Assembly: GCA_015680685.1 (NCBI GenBank)
Contig: MNCI01007747.1
Location: 186,001-250,000, forward strand
Source: Gnetum montanum
Lineage: Eukaryota; Streptophyta; Gnetopsida; Gnetales; Gnetaceae
Direction of reading: 5' to 3'
DNA length: 64,000 nucleotides
Below the pieces are notes generated by a model. It searched no databases. It had not been told where the DNA came from and saw only the letters and a list, made by a program, of their open reading frames with translations. The position numbers and the translations under genes were made by a program. Positions 23,140-36,000 of this stretch are shown one piece after another; position 1 is the first letter of the stretch, and the number at the start of each line of letters is the position of its first letter.

Positions 23140-25950
23140 ATGGCTCCTAAAAGAGGACAATAAGGAAGACCCTTTCAGGGTGCATCCAAATGACCAAGGA
23201 GAGGTAGAGGCCAAGCACCTTCCAAAGAACATGCAAAGTAAGAGGCACAATCATTCAGCATTCATCAAGAAATTCTTTTCATTACACAATTGGGCCATGC
23301 TAAAGGTGGAGACAATAGGGCTCCTAAGTAGAGAAAACATCTTACATTATCTCTGAAATGTGTTTATGCAATTTGTGAAAGGACCACATCATCAACTATG
23401 ATTGTGGAACTTAATTTTGGACCTTTCACTAAATTTTCCCCTAAGGCAATTAGAGACCAAATTAAGCGGTCTCAACTATGGCTTGTTCTATTGAGAGTGG
23501 TGATTGGTACCTATGGGAGACATACCAATTTTGGAAAAATAAGGAAAAAGGCATCATCATTGATATTGGTGGGGTTTCTATTGATTTCTTTGCCAAGGCC
23601 ATTTCAGAAGTGTTGAATCTTCTGAATACAGGGCCTAAGGTTGCTCAGCTATCCACTTGCTCTGATGCAGATGCACACAAAATATGGTTTAGAAGGGCAT
23701 ATAACAAGGAAGATACAACATATAGAGAGCTCACACTTGAAGAGAGAATCTACTTCAAATTTGGCACATATCACATTTTTTCAACAAAAGAATTAAATAG
23801 AATTTTCACCAATGTGGCTATAGGAAGTGCCATCTTGATGGGCCAGGTCAATGCCAACCTACCCCATCTATATATCACAGAAATTTTAAGGTGGTTTGAA
23901 GAATATTAGATACGGAAGTTTGTATTACATTTTCCCTACCTGATTAGGAAGTTGTGCCAACGTGCTGGAATTCTAGGGTACACTAATGATGTCCCCATAA
24001 AAGGCTCAAAATGCTTCACTTGTTGAATTGCTAAAGCCACTAGAACTAAGAAAAAGTGCTGGTGAGACATTGGAGCTTGAGCAAGAACAAATGGTAGGGC
24101 CAACTACAACTCAAACTATAGGCCCTAGCCAACTTCCAAGCACAAGGCCTAGTCAACAATAGGAAGCAGGGCCCAACACACAACCTAAAAGCTAGCAAGA
24201 CCAATCACCACTATCACAATAGGACTATTGACAGTCGATGAACCATCTCAGGGATATCACTGAATCGGTTAGTTGGGGAAGCTATGATGAAGCCAATCTC
24301 TTCAAGATCATTGATGATGCTATACAATCCATAGTCTTAATTGAGCATGCATGGGGAAATTTTTCCATCCAAATAAGAGGAGGGGAATCACACTAGGCAC
24401 AACAGATCTCTAAAAATGTTGCATCTTTTCAGGTGCAATTAGAAACTGGTGAAGGCACCATAGTAGTGGTCATATAGCACTAAGATGTAGCAGGAGTAGT
24501 AGAAGTGGTTATATATCACATCAAGAAATTTTTTAATGTCTTTGTTGTGCCATTGGTATATTTTACAAGAGCACATAATGCTCAAACCTTGGTTGGTCCC
24601 TCAATGACTTCTACAGATCATGAAGATGTTCTAAATCGGTTGTTGCAAATAGGACAAGTGATGATGTCCTTGTTTAACATCCCTCAAGATGTCACAACAA
24701 CACATTCAAACCTCATTTCTACAAAAGATAAGATGGTCATGGTAGACGTCAGGGGTGAACATGCAGAGGAGGAGTTAAAAAGACTCGAAGAAAATCTTGT
24801 CACCTTGCAAGCTGCATAGCGGGATCCATCTCAATTCATCCCTACAAACCAACTAGAATCCTTTCAAATAGAGAAGCTAACTAAATTTTTGGTAGAGAAT
24901 GAAAGGATGGTGGAGGAAAAAGAGAAGGTTGATTGGGATGCTTCCAAGACACAAGCTCAAATGTATGCACATGCCAAAGCACTCAAGGCCTCACAAGAAG
25001 AAAATAAACACCTCGCTACTGAAAATCTCTAGTTGACCATAGTAGAAAAACAAAAGAATGTTATTGAATAAATTTCTTAGAAATTATGAGAATAATTAAT
25101 AACGGCCAACCAAGATATGAATCGCTTGGCTAGAGAGAATAGAACCCTCTCAATGGAGAAGGTATGTGCAATCCACTAGAAGATGGCAATTAAAATAAGC
25201 ACATGGTAGAATGAGGCCAAGCGACATGAAAAGCTCAAGAAGAATTTTAGAGATTAGGTGGGGATGTACAAACAAGTGATAGAAAAAGAAATCCATATGG
25301 CCAAAGCCCATATTAACACTCTCAATGCTCAGAACACTGACTGGCAAGCCATATTGAATACTTATGCCTTTTTCCACCAAGTGAAATTGAAAAGCTGAGA
25401 CCTGCAGGTACAAGATCTCATAGAGTACATGGAGTTGGAAAACCTATGGTATGCCAACTTAGTCATGTTGATAGTAGGACATCCTAGAATAGAATTAGAG
25501 AAGTAGATAGCAACCACCTATGCTAAATATGAAACAGAATTTGCTGAACACAAGAAGACATTACAGAAATTGGAAGTAGTGAATTCTGAATTAGAGGTGG
25601 TCAAGACCAACTACAAAGAACAAAATGATGTCATGGTGGATTTGGCTCTATGGATCATGGACTACCAAGAATGAAAAGACAAAGCTAGAGCCTATGAAGA
25701 GAAATGATAACTATTTGTGGCTTGGTATGTTAAGGCTAATTAGATGTTCTTGCAACTACCATGCCCTTGGGAGATGCTAACTCCATCAAACATTGGAGCA
25801 TCAACATGGATGATACAGGATCCCTAGATTAAGGAAGAAAAGCTTCAGGTGATCCTTTAAAGACATCCATTTCCAAAGCTTGGAGCACAAGATAAGGGGA
25901 AGAGGCCCATAGAGGAGCCACCATTGCCAGGAACCACATGAGTTCCAACA
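23140..25950 (+). pseudogene. Element III coiled-coil accessory ORF
   Basis: ATGGCTCCTAAAAGAGG opens a basic N-terminus (MAPKRGQ, then GRPFQGASK, PRRGRGQAP). A globular part follows: VELNFGPFTKFSPKAIRDQI, then the open piece 23478-23909 with EKGIIIDIGGVSIDFFAKAI and FGTYHIFSTKELNRIF. From about 24500 it becomes a long coiled coil (EEELKRLEENLVTLQAA; NRLARENRTLSMEKVCAIH; FAEHKKTLQKLEVVNSELEV). It ends near 25950 after PIEEPPLPGTT. Roughly 930 codons with several stops and frameshifts. The globular part may relate to the putative plant transposon protein domain found in extra ORFs of Tat/Athila elements; that is a guess. No transmembrane helix or enzyme motif was found. Function unknown; conservation in members I, III and IV argues that it mattered. 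Confidence 0.65.
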
Positions 25951-26127
25951 AATTTTTCTTTTTGTAATTTTTTGTCTATATCCCAATTTTGTTTTTTTCA
26001 ACCCCACACTATAGCATGAGTAATTCCTAGTTTGTCAAGAATCCCATACCTATCCACTGTGTAATCAATCAAACTTGTTTTCATTTTGTCTGACTCAAGG
26101 ATGAGTTATTATTTAGTTGTGGTGGTA

Positions 26128-26991
26128 TGATGAATTGTGGTTTGCTAGGCCCTGATATCCGATCCTCAATATTAGGTACATGATATCGTAGCCTAGATAA
26201 CGATATCGAATACACGATATCATGATTCCTATGTAGGCCTATAAATACAACATTCAGGCACACATGAAAAGGGAGGTTTTTTGGTAATTCTTAGATAGAG
26301 TCTTTTGTCAATTTTTCAATTAGTTTCATTCTTTCCCTAGTGCATGCCCATAGTTTGATGATTGTAATTGTATGGAACCTTTATTTGAGTGTGACGTACT
26401 TGGACATGCATATGATCGACAATAAAGATCGAGATTACTCCATCATTACAGCATTTACTTAGCCTTTAATTACTTCAATTGTTAATTGTTATTTATTGTT
26501 TTCTTCGTCAATATTTCTTTATCATCATTTACTATTCTTGTTCTTAAATGAGAAATGAGTACAACTTAATCATGAATATTTCAGTGTAACTACTTGGTAA
26601 CCTAGTAGTGTATCTAGGAGTACTCCAGTAGTGTGCACTTGGTAATCCTAGAAGTAGTACACAAGGTCCAAGATGTGCATGGACGATTAAGGATAGATGC
26701 TCATCACACTTAGGCTAGTTTAGATTTCACTTTTTATTGCATATAAGCTTAAGTCAAGATTATTTTACATCATCTCTAGGAGTAGCATTAGTTAGGCTCC
26801 CCTCATTCACCTCACTCTAGACTAAATCATACATGACAAATAAAATACTAGTCCACGTGGGAAGAAAACGAACTGTGATCAATGTGTAATTATCTAGATA
26901 CCACAACTAGTCTGTCTATGGAGTTTGACTAGATCATGCATACATGCTTGTATTCATATGGTTGAGTGTAGGGGTACCTCACCACTCATCA
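26128..26991 (+). repeat. Element III 3' LTR
   Basis: 864 bp from TGATGAATTGTGG to CACCACTCATCA, with TATAAATA in U3. CAAGGATGAGTTATTATTTA and GTGGTGGTA upstream (26097-26127) form the 3' internal signal. GATATC motifs are kept but have drifted from the 5' copy, while sequence after the TATA box is better conserved. Confidence 0.85.
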
Positions 26992-27456
26992 TTGAGATAC
27001 TATGAGATTAAATGGTTTTACCATGTCAAAACACTCCACACCATAGATCAATTTTGTAAAGGTTGTGGGATATTTGAAACAACATTTTGAGCTTGTTAGG
27101 ACCTTTCAAGCTTGAGTGGTTTTGTAGTGATGAAACACTCCAGAGTGAAGCTCAAATCTTGTATAGGGTATGGTGTCCTTCAAATCATATTATAAGCTTG
27201 TTGGAACCTTGCAAGATTGAGAGATTTGGTAGCAAAAAAACTCTTTGTAGTAGAGATCAAAACTTGTAAAGGTTGTGGTGTCCTCTAAACCACATTTTTG
27301 AAGAAAAAAATTCTAGAGGTATGTAAGGAATCTACCCTTTAAGTGTGAAATATCCAAGTTGGGAAACCACATAAATTTTGTGCTTAATTTTATGGCTAGA
27401 GATTAATTTTATTTGGGAACTTATTAAACCCCCTTTCTAAGTTCCTGATCCTTACA
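26992..27456 (+). repeat. Element B 3' LTR, right part
   Basis: After the TTGAG duplication the LTR of B resumes (GGTTTTACCATGTCAAAAC matches 9641-9660) and ends GATCCTTACA, equivalent to GATCCTCA at 10076. The AACCTTGCAAGATTGAGAG repeat units of the 5' copy are also present. Confidence 0.65.
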
Positions 27457-29443
27457 TATGTTGTAGGGATGTATAAGAGTATTAAGGATGTGATGGATGA
27501 TAAGAGGCACAAGATGATCCCATAGAAGAGGTTGTGGATTGATGATATTCAAGAGATTATTAATGATGAGTTGAGACAAGGAAAGTAGAACCATTAAGAG
27601 AAACAAGTTGTTAAACATAATATCCATGAGAATCCAACTAGTGATAGGGGTATTGTTGGTTTATTGATGGCATCCCCAACAACTGTGAATTTTCACACTA
27701 AGGTTGATAGTAGTCTTAAGGTTAATAAGAAGTCCCACTTGGATAGCATTATTGGTTGTAGGACTATCTATAATGACCTTGTGAATAAGGTAATCTCCTA
27801 TGCATTTTCTTTTCTACAAACATGGGATTTAAAGCAAAATCCCCAAACTCTTATATATGTAACATAACTAGGCAATAGACCTTTGGATGTTCATATTTAT
27901 AGATGTTACATACATCCTCCTCCTCTAGAGCTAAGTCTATAACCTCTTCTACTACAAATATTTCTCCTTTTTGTTGATAAGTTCCCTTACCTATTTTCTT
28001 GTTCTTTTTCTTGCTCTTGTTTTAATCACTTGATCCTATATGCTTTACCTTTTCCTCTACGATTTTCAAGTTGGTTGTAATTTTTTCATTCATCAACTCC
28101 CACAAGATATCTACCCTTTGTTTTCTCTTAATGATAGACTTTTGTATTGGAAATGTTTTTCATGAAATCAACTCAAATAGAGCTATCTCTTTTTTCTAAT
28201 CATAAATATGGCCCCCCTTCTTATAAAGAATTTGATCCTAGTTATATTCCTCTACATACTTCCTTTTATATATCTATTCTTCTTCTTCTGCTACCTATTT
28301 AATTAGCCTTTTTATCTAATGGGCTCTCAATTTTGATAATCTTCCTTGAGCATAGACCCCAAGGGTCTACATTATTTTATCTTTTTGGGAACATCCATGG
28401 CCTAGGCTTATATGTAGTAAAAAATAGCATCTTCCCAAGGTTTCATCTAGGGATTCATAGTTATCTTACTTTGACCCTTAGATTTTTTCCTTATATTAAA
28501 TAGTCTTAAATAGGTTTGATATTGCTTATTGAAGAGCTCAAGCATTATGGACCATCAGTGGATTGAATCTAGTTCCAGCAATCTATACCAACTTTCATCT
28601 TCTTCTATTAGTATGCTAGGAAAGAGCTTAAGATTATGACACTTACTTTCAATAGTTTGTAAAGCACAAGCATCATGGAAGGATTGTAAATGATATTATG
28701 AATTAGAATTATAGCCTCTCTAAAATTTAGGAATGTTATTTATATCAAGTTGTTTGATGTAGCTTTCCCTTTGATGCCAATGAGGTATTCAAACTACCTC
28801 CCTAATTTGTATCATGCTTCTAGTAACCAACAAGGGTTCATCATCATGAAACATGTCATGGTAATAATATCTATTTATATTTGATTGATTATGATGATAT
28901 CATCTATGCTCACCTTGATGTCTTTCATCCTTTCTTTGATATCTATTCCTATTTTCATCTCAACCACTTAGTATATCTCTATCTCCATATCTATGTTCAT
29001 ATTAATTAGAACTAAATGTTGAAGATGAAGAAGAATATGCTGAATTGGGAGAATTACCATAGATCTGATATCTCCTCCTATGATTCCTTGATTCATCTCT
29101 TCTAGGTTTAGAGGAGGTTCTAGACCTTGAGATCTTGATTGTACTAGGATTGGTTCTTTCTCCTTTAGGGTTGTCTGTGATAGTTGAATGTAGTTCTTGA
29201 ATATAGTAAGGGTCAAAATGAGCATATGAGACCTCTTCTTATAGTTGTTCACTCTAATTCTCTTCAATATGGATCCTATTATTTCTCCTACTAGTTTTCG
29301 CATCATGTGATGCATTATCAATCATATGTGAAAAAGACATGTTTTTAATTAATAATGTCTATGTGGCTTAAAATATTGATATTTTTGAAAGATAAATCAT
29401 TAATGCTTTTACAATGATAATTAACTAATCTAAATCATGAGTA
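27457..29443 (-). pseudogene. Element II gag remnant
   Basis: The minus strand holds the gag tail signature KLRAH, stop, IKRLIK, stop, VAEEEE (about 28340-28260), matching KLRAH, stop, IKRLIQ, stop, VEREED of element IV. The open piece 28968-29321 lies upstream, near the expected N-terminal part, rich in I, L and M with a basic N-terminus. The region 27457-27700 aligns with the low-complexity gag tail of element IV. Stops are frequent. The 5' boundary is set by the primer site, the 3' boundary by the insertion of B. Confidence 0.55.
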
Positions 29444-29464
29444 CCATCCCCAAAAATGGTGCCA
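29444..29464 (-). promoter_or_regulatory. Element II primer binding site (tRNA-Asp type)
   Basis: The minus strand reads TGGCACCATTTTTGGGGATG one base after the LTR end CTCATCT. It is the Asp-type site with decayed CpG positions and fixes the element's strand. Confidence 0.7.
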
Positions 29465-29465
29465 A

Positions 29466-30410
29466 AGATGAGAAGTAGGTATCCCATACATCCAACCATA
29501 TGAATTACATGTGCTCATGTGCAATCTAGTTAAATTCCATGGATGGAACTAGTGTGGTATCCACATTGTTAAGCATTGATCACAAGTCTTTGTCTTCACA
29601 CATAGAATAATGGTAGCTTTATCACATATAGTTTAGTCCAAAGTGAGGCATATGATTATTTATGTTGTGTGCCCAAGGCTAAGTTATATGCAAGCATGAA
29701 ATTTAATTATTTAATATAATTAATAATAAAAATAAAAATCCTAAACTATTCTAAGGATGATGAATGTCCATTCCCAACTTGTTGTACACATCCTAAACTC
29801 ATGTACTAATTGCTAGGATTACCAATTGTTATGCTACTAGTAGAACCAAACAATAACACTATTGGGATTACCAATAAAATATATGTTTATGATTAAAATT
29901 GGTTGCACTTATTTCACGAATTGATTAACATGCATAGAAATGTAAATATTAACTAAGTACATCAAAATTATATTACATTTAAAGTAAATCTATTGTAAGT
30001 TAAAGTGCTATAATGAATATGAATCAATCTTGATCTTATTTTTGTTCATAGAATATGTCCATGTGCAAACATGCCACTTGAATAAGACATTGTACAACTA
30101 ACTTAAGTCTAGATTGTGAGCACTTACTATCTATTTGCTAAGGTTATGAAATAAAACTACAAGATTTCAACTATGCTATTTACCAAATGGTCACCAATAC
30201 ATGGTAGATGCTTGCATATTCATAGATTTTTGGCAATAAAGCATCAATGCATATGCACCAACACTTCTAATATGCATTGATAGGAATGCATGTTCATGGC
30301 ATCATCAACACATATGCATCAACGTATCTAAGATACAGTGACAAGGATGCATTGATGAGGCTATGTCAATGGGGATTCATTGATAACATTACTTGCCATA
30401 CGGTATTTCA
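29466..30410 (-). repeat. Element II 5' LTR
   Basis: 945 bp, minus strand from TGAAATACCG (30410) to CTCATCT (29466). It aligns with the truncated 3' copy at 5120-5858 over long blocks such as GGCTAAGTTATATG and TTGATTAACATGCAT. U3 carries GATGCATTGATGAGG-type motif repeats (30240-30390). Confidence 0.8.
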
Positions 30411-30639
30411 TTGCTAAGCTTGTACCTAATGATCTTGGTGGTTATTTAAATACTTCTACATTTTGTGATTTGATAATGATGATGAACTTCTTCTTATATA
30501 TGCAAGGATTATACTTATCATTTCTTTGATGTGCATTTTTTGTAATAGTAGTCTAAGGCCTAAGAAATTTGTTCTTTAGCATCTTCCACCACTTATCATG
30601 TTAGGATGATTGCAATTCAAATTTTGTAGATCATGGAGG

Positions 30640-33050
30640 GATGAGATCAAAATATTCCAATCATCAATCTATGATCTTATGGAAGAACCATTTGTTCTTA
30701 TGGAGGAGGAGAACCAAAAATACTAATCATTGAATCCCAAACCTGGTCTTGCAAGGCCTCTATTAAGAGAGAGATCTAAAGATAGGCCATCATGTTCTTG
30801 TTCTTTAGGTTAATCATGTGCACAACAACAATCTTTCAAATAATTATCAAAAGATCTAGCATGTGATGACCTAGATATAGATGACATGTAAGAAGGTTTG
30901 GATGAAAATTACATGCATTAGTGAGCTATCTATGAAAAGAATAATTATTACTAATTCCTTGAGCTTGGTATACCTAAGCTTAAGGAATCACTACAACATA
31001 TAGGCTTCTATGATTATGTCATTCAGCCATTCACCTAGTACCAACATGAGGTAGAGGAATTCTATCTTAATCTTGTAGTTGATGGTACCATGTCTTTTAT
31101 GGATGAAATTCTTATGTCCATGTAAGCATGGGAAATTCCTAAAGTCAAAGGATTGCCTAATGAACTAGGGAATAATTAGTGGTGAAGGACTCAGAAAATA
31201 GAGCTGAAACTAAGTACAAATATCCTTCAAAATATCTTTCACATGGCTAAGGAGCATGTCAAGATAAATTTTCCTGTGTTTTAGATGTGATGTGCAAAAT
31301 CATCATCCATAACATTATGCCCACTAAGAAATCATCAAGAATCTTTGTAATGTGGGTTAAAACTATGACAATGATGAAGGAGCAATATATGATCCACATC
31401 ATATATTTCCTTTTCAAAGACCTAAATCAAAAGATAGAAGGTATAGATAGGAACCAAAGGAAGATGTATGTCTTTCTATGTTCGATACAAAAACTTTATG
31501 AACTAGCAAGCATACTAAATCATGTTGAGAAGCATCTAATTATTGAAGGGATGGTAAACTAGGAGAAGGTTATATTGGTGGACACTATAGGACATCCTAA
31601 AGTCATTATTATGTTACTAAATTTAAAATATAAGATGTTTTTCATCAATGTATCATGCATCAGGCCATCTAGCTCCATGCATGACAAACAAAGTCATCCA
31701 TCATGTGTTAGGCATCACAACACACAGATGTCTAGCCACCAACTAGATGAATATTCAAACCAAGTTGTTTTAGCATCATGAAAAGCTAGGAATCTTCATG
31801 GTTATGGACTTTGGCCTATAAAGCACATTAATGATGAAGGGAAAGCTACTATAATCTATATTAAGGGATCATAATATATTAGTAGAAATTTCTTAGATAT
31901 GATGGGAGCCATCTTCGATGGTGATGCTATTAGGGAGGATCTCTTGGAATTTCCTCCTCCCTTAATGAATGATCCACCCATAGCCCATCATAAGGTCCAG
32001 TTTAGTCTTACATCCATGTACCATCAAGGATTATGTCCTCATTAGATAGATTAAGTCCTAACATGCATAATGTCCAACATGTGACAAAAATTCTCTAGGT
32101 AACCACTGATCAATGTTGACCTATCCAATGGACAAAAAGGAGTATAGGATAAACCCTAGTCTTAAGATTATGTTAACAAACATTAAAAACATGGTGAGAT
32201 ACATGATGCTGATAGAACCTTCTACCTAAGATAGCTACAATGGAGTCAAGTAGAGGCATGATAATTGTAGAAGCAATTGGAGACCATCACATCATTAATA
32301 TCTACACCTTCTACAATCACATGTAAGGTTCAAATTGAGCACCTACAAATAAAGTATTGAAGGCACAACAAGTGGGAGAATAAATCCTATTCATGAAAGA
32401 TGGCTTGAAGAGACAAATCAAAATGTTACATAATCAGTCCCAAGAGTGGGAGCAAATGATCTAAGAAAAAGAAAAGCATGTACTTTTTTTCTCTTACCAA
32501 ATACAATGACCTAAGGATGAAAGCCAAATCATGGTCCAAGTTTGAAAGAAATAACTCCATATAAGAAAGGAACATTAGAACTTGTGGCAAGAGCTAGCTA
32601 AAAAGGTAACCAAGAAGATAAAGGGACTAAGAAAGATACACCTAATCGAGAAGCTAACTTGGGATGTCTAGGTATGTAGATTTCATATACTAGTGGCTCT
32701 TGTAAATAAACATTTGATAGGAGAAAGGCATGAGATGAAGAAACATTTTGATACCTTGAAAATAAAACTCCATCAAATGATTGTAAGTGAACTAACATTA
32801 CATGAGAAGATGAACCTCTTAGAAAACATGTACATTATCTACCATGAAGTAGTAGCCATGATCCTTGAATTGAGACTTAAGAAAGCTAAGAAAGATGTAT
32901 AGGCAAAGTAAAGGAGATATCTTCATGTGGTTCAAATCTCTATAGGTATACCACATAGTAACTTGAAGGAGAAAATTCATCAAGCATCAATAAATTTGAA
33001 GGTTGTGTAGCATGAGCCATTGCAATTGTTGAAAATTAAAAATAATTTTG
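30640..33050 (+). pseudogene. Remnant of a related coiled-coil accessory ORF
   Basis: Plus-strand readings include VEEFYLNLVVDGTMSFMDEI (near 31045-31105), resembling the FY-x-N-L motif region of extra ORFs in plant gypsy elements. The open piece 31287-31562 follows, then a charged coiled coil in 32693-32902 (MKKHFDTLKIKLHQMIVSEL; MNLLENMYIIYHEVVAMILE). The last block aligns with the MEKVCA...K motif of elements I, III and IV. Frameshifts and stops are many. No LTR, promoter array or primer site could be attached to it, so it is an orphan piece of an older element, possibly of another subfamily. Confidence 0.4.
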
Positions 33051-36000
33051 ACTAAATGTAGAGGAACAAAAATAGGTTTCACTGCAAGAGAAAGGATTGA
33101 TGCATGAGTAGAATAGGTAGCTTTAAACCAAGGTGAAAAATCTTCAAAAATAACTACAAAGATTTCATATGACTACTTCTAGCCTCTTTTCATACTATGA
33201 AGGCATGTTAGAAGGAATTTGTTCTTAGTCATCACCCCCTAGAATTTCTTGATGAGGTGGCTTACATTGTAATATAGTCATGATTTGTACTATATAGCTA
33301 TAAATGCTCTACATAGACCATCTCATGTGTCTAATCCATATGTTATATTTTTAGGTGGTAAAGCTATAACACTACCTTTACTCAATTGTGAAGGAAGGAT
33401 GAGTCATCTAGTAGCATTTTGTAAGTCAATTGTAAGCATTGAACTTAGGAAGTATCAAGTACATCTTATGTTCGTAGTCCTAACATGTGTAATTAAGGTT
33501 TGTGTCTTCTAAGGATATGCCCTTACTTTCAATATCATTCCTTTGGGTTTTATATATGTTTCAATTTTCTTACGATGTTTTTGACCTTGTTTAGAGGTCC
33601 CAAGAACCTTATGATGTGTTTCTTTGGATTTCAGCTTTCACTTGAGCTTGATGACATCATGCTTATGGTTGGGAGGGTGGATTGATGCCACTACATTAGC
33701 ACACCCTCTCCATGTCTTCAATTACCTCCTAAGATCTAAAGTATGATTCAAAGATGCTTGGCTACATTGATAGACCTCCATTGATCCTCTAAGTATTGAT
33801 GAAGCTAAACCATTTCATGTCAAAAACTATAATTCTTTGACTTAAGCTCTCATTTGATATTTTCAATCATTTTATATTTCCTTAAGCTTTTGACATCTAG
33901 TTTTAAGTAAATACCTCCTTCTCCCATGTGTAAGTTGAGTTCCTTCCTGATTTTTATGTATTTTGAATTATTTCATTCACAATTGCAACTAGACTCTATT
34001 AGAATACTAACTTGCTTACATAGCCCAAAACTATTTAGTTAATGTAGAGTCTAGTGTTATACATTATGAACAAAACATATGATCTTCCCATGATAAATAC
34101 CATGAATTGTTTAAACTATGAGATACCAAAAATATGAATCTCATGATTATTATACACTTTAATTAATTAATTAATTAAGTTTCCTATTCATTAAAATTTA
34201 ATGTTTATATTTATCTAAGGAGGTCATAACTATACAGTATGGTGTTGGGCCATCAAGGTTATGACTAGGAGTTATTCTATGTTGTGTATTTAAGGTGTTG
34301 GACTTGTCACTTAAGGGATTATAACCCATGAGTATGTGCATATGTGACCATTTTCACTTGTTGCCATAGGGATTGCAATGCATGTATGTTATTTATTTTA
34401 TTTTATTTTTTTATTATCTTCATAAAATATATAAAAATTATAAAATATAAAATTATAGATATTCTCTTTCTCTCCAAACATGGCAAGGTGGATTTTTAAT
34501 GTATTAAACATATAATAAAAACTTTTATATTCATTGAATACAATAGCATACATAAGTATTCTTAACAATCCACTCAACATCATCTGTGAAGTTAATGACT
34601 AGATCACATCATGTTCCATATGATATAATCTCATTAGTCACAACTAGTAGGACCCCTATAATTGGGCATTGGTAACTCTCATTGCTCATCACCAAGGGCC
34701 TTAGATATTAACAAAGATAACATGAATACATGTAAGTTCTTCAAAACATTTCCCTTTTAGTATTTTGAAAGCAACATCTATGAGTAAAGCTAAAAAGATG
34801 GTGCCTTTGCACTTATGTAGTTCTTAGGTACTATAGAATAGGATATAAGACCTATATTTGAAGAGTGAAATGGGAATTTATATTCCTAGAATGGAGCACA
34901 TATTAATTTGAGGATTTTTTTGCTTTGAAATGCTTATATTAGAAACATATATAGTGATTTCCACTTTCTTTTGATCACTTTCCTAGAACAGTGATATAGC
35001 AACCTTTTTTTTATAGGTTGATTGTCTAATTATTTTACACATGTACAAATCATCTAAGCTTCCATTATTGTATTTTTTCTTAAATATAAGCAACTTCAAA
35101 TCTTCCTCTAATGTTTGTATTATGCAACTGATCTCTTCTGGTAACATTTAACATCCATCTTAGTATTTGCTTTTCTACTACACTAATTTATTATTCATGC
35201 CTTTTTCGTAATGCATAACATTCAATACCAAATAATATATGGCAAAATAAAATTGAATATGATTCAAATAAAATATAAATAAATCAATATATATATCTCA
35301 TCATAGATATGAATGATGAAGAAAACTATTGTAACTAACACCATTTTGTTGAGATAAATCTAGGATGATCATGATGATTCAATAATACCCACTAGGAGGT
35401 TGGGATAAATTTTTACTATGATGATAGTTATGGATAACATCTAATACATTTATTAAGAAAATGAGAAAATTCTATAACTAGGATCTTCATTAATGACATA
35501 ATTCATATCAATGATCTACCTATTACCTTGCAACAAGATAACTAAAGCTAGAAAGATAGTAAAATTATGCAACAAGATAATTGAGACTCATTTTGTGAAT
35601 GTACTAATTTTCTATGAGGATAAATCATTTTGATATCTCACTAAAATTCAAGTATCCACTAAAGAATAGAACCAATGCAAAAGAATAGACCATAAAGGGA
35701 CTAACGTTGTAAAAGAGATAATATTAAACCTATTTTAATAGTATAGATTGTCCTATTTAGTATCAATATAGAACCACTGAAAACTATATCTCTAAACTGA
35801 TCCATTAGCTAGGATGAGAGCCCACTATTTGTTTGAGAAAACAACTTTGCAAATTATTTTTTCATAAAACTTATACTATCATCAAGTTCCTAGCCATGAG
35901 ATAGATAAATCAACTTGGTCAAAGATAAAAAAAGTCAAATAATATGATAATGGGTCACTAACTAGTTAGTGAAAACATCTTTTTCAGTCCTAAAGATTAA

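Larger units (their letters stand above)
17869..26991 (+). mobile_element. Element III: complete-ended, pol-less Athila-like element
   Basis: Two 864 bp LTRs enclose a tRNA-Asp-type primer site, a decayed gag, a proline- and histidine-rich tail, the family spacer, an internal promoter with intron, the coiled-coil aORF and a 3' purine-rich signal. The flanks are TCGAG (17864-17868) and TTGAG (26992-26996), a 5 bp target duplication with one C/T change typical of CpG decay. No protease, RT or integrase fits between gag and spacer, so about 3 kb of pol is absent. This 9.1 kb copy is therefore a non-autonomous derivative that kept gag and the aORF. Confidence 0.85.
8847..27456 (+). mobile_element. 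Element B: copia-like LTR element, gag only
   Basis: It has a 1.2 kb 5' LTR (8847-10076), an initiator-Met-type primer site, a decayed gag with coiled coil and zinc knuckle (10134-11200), a purine-rich signal before the 3' LTR, and a 3' LTR that element III has split (17126-17868 and 26992-27456). The gag layout resembles the Maximus/SIRE branch of Ty1/copia. No protease, integrase or RT was seen in the remaining interior, which also contains element X. Exact outer ends are uncertain and I could not match a target duplication. It sits inside element II. Confidence 0.65.
5120..30410 (-). mobile_element. Element II: pol-less Athila-like element, split by B
   Basis: Read on the minus strand: 5' LTR (30410-29466), tRNA-Asp-type primer site (29464-29444), gag remnant (29443-27457), interruption by copia-like B, remaining internal sequence (8846-5859) and a 3' LTR truncated at 5120. 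The two LTRs share long blocks (for example CAATTGATTAACATGCAT, GGCTAAGTTATATG). Sequences either side of B align consecutively to element IV around 59500-59750, which supports one interrupted element. Only about 3 kb lie between the B insertion and the 3' LTR, and neither RT nor integrase was found there, so this copy appears to have lost pol and most of the aORF. Confidence 0.65.

Noticed and set aside
23140-25950. Accessory ORF considered as an envelope gene
   Set aside because: Position fits an Athila env-like ORF, but no signal peptide, membrane anchor or cleavage site was seen; the protein is basic plus coiled coil.
8842-27461. Target duplication for element B
   Set aside because: Flanks TGGTA and TATGT do not match and the LTR ends differ by small indels, so no duplication can be claimed.
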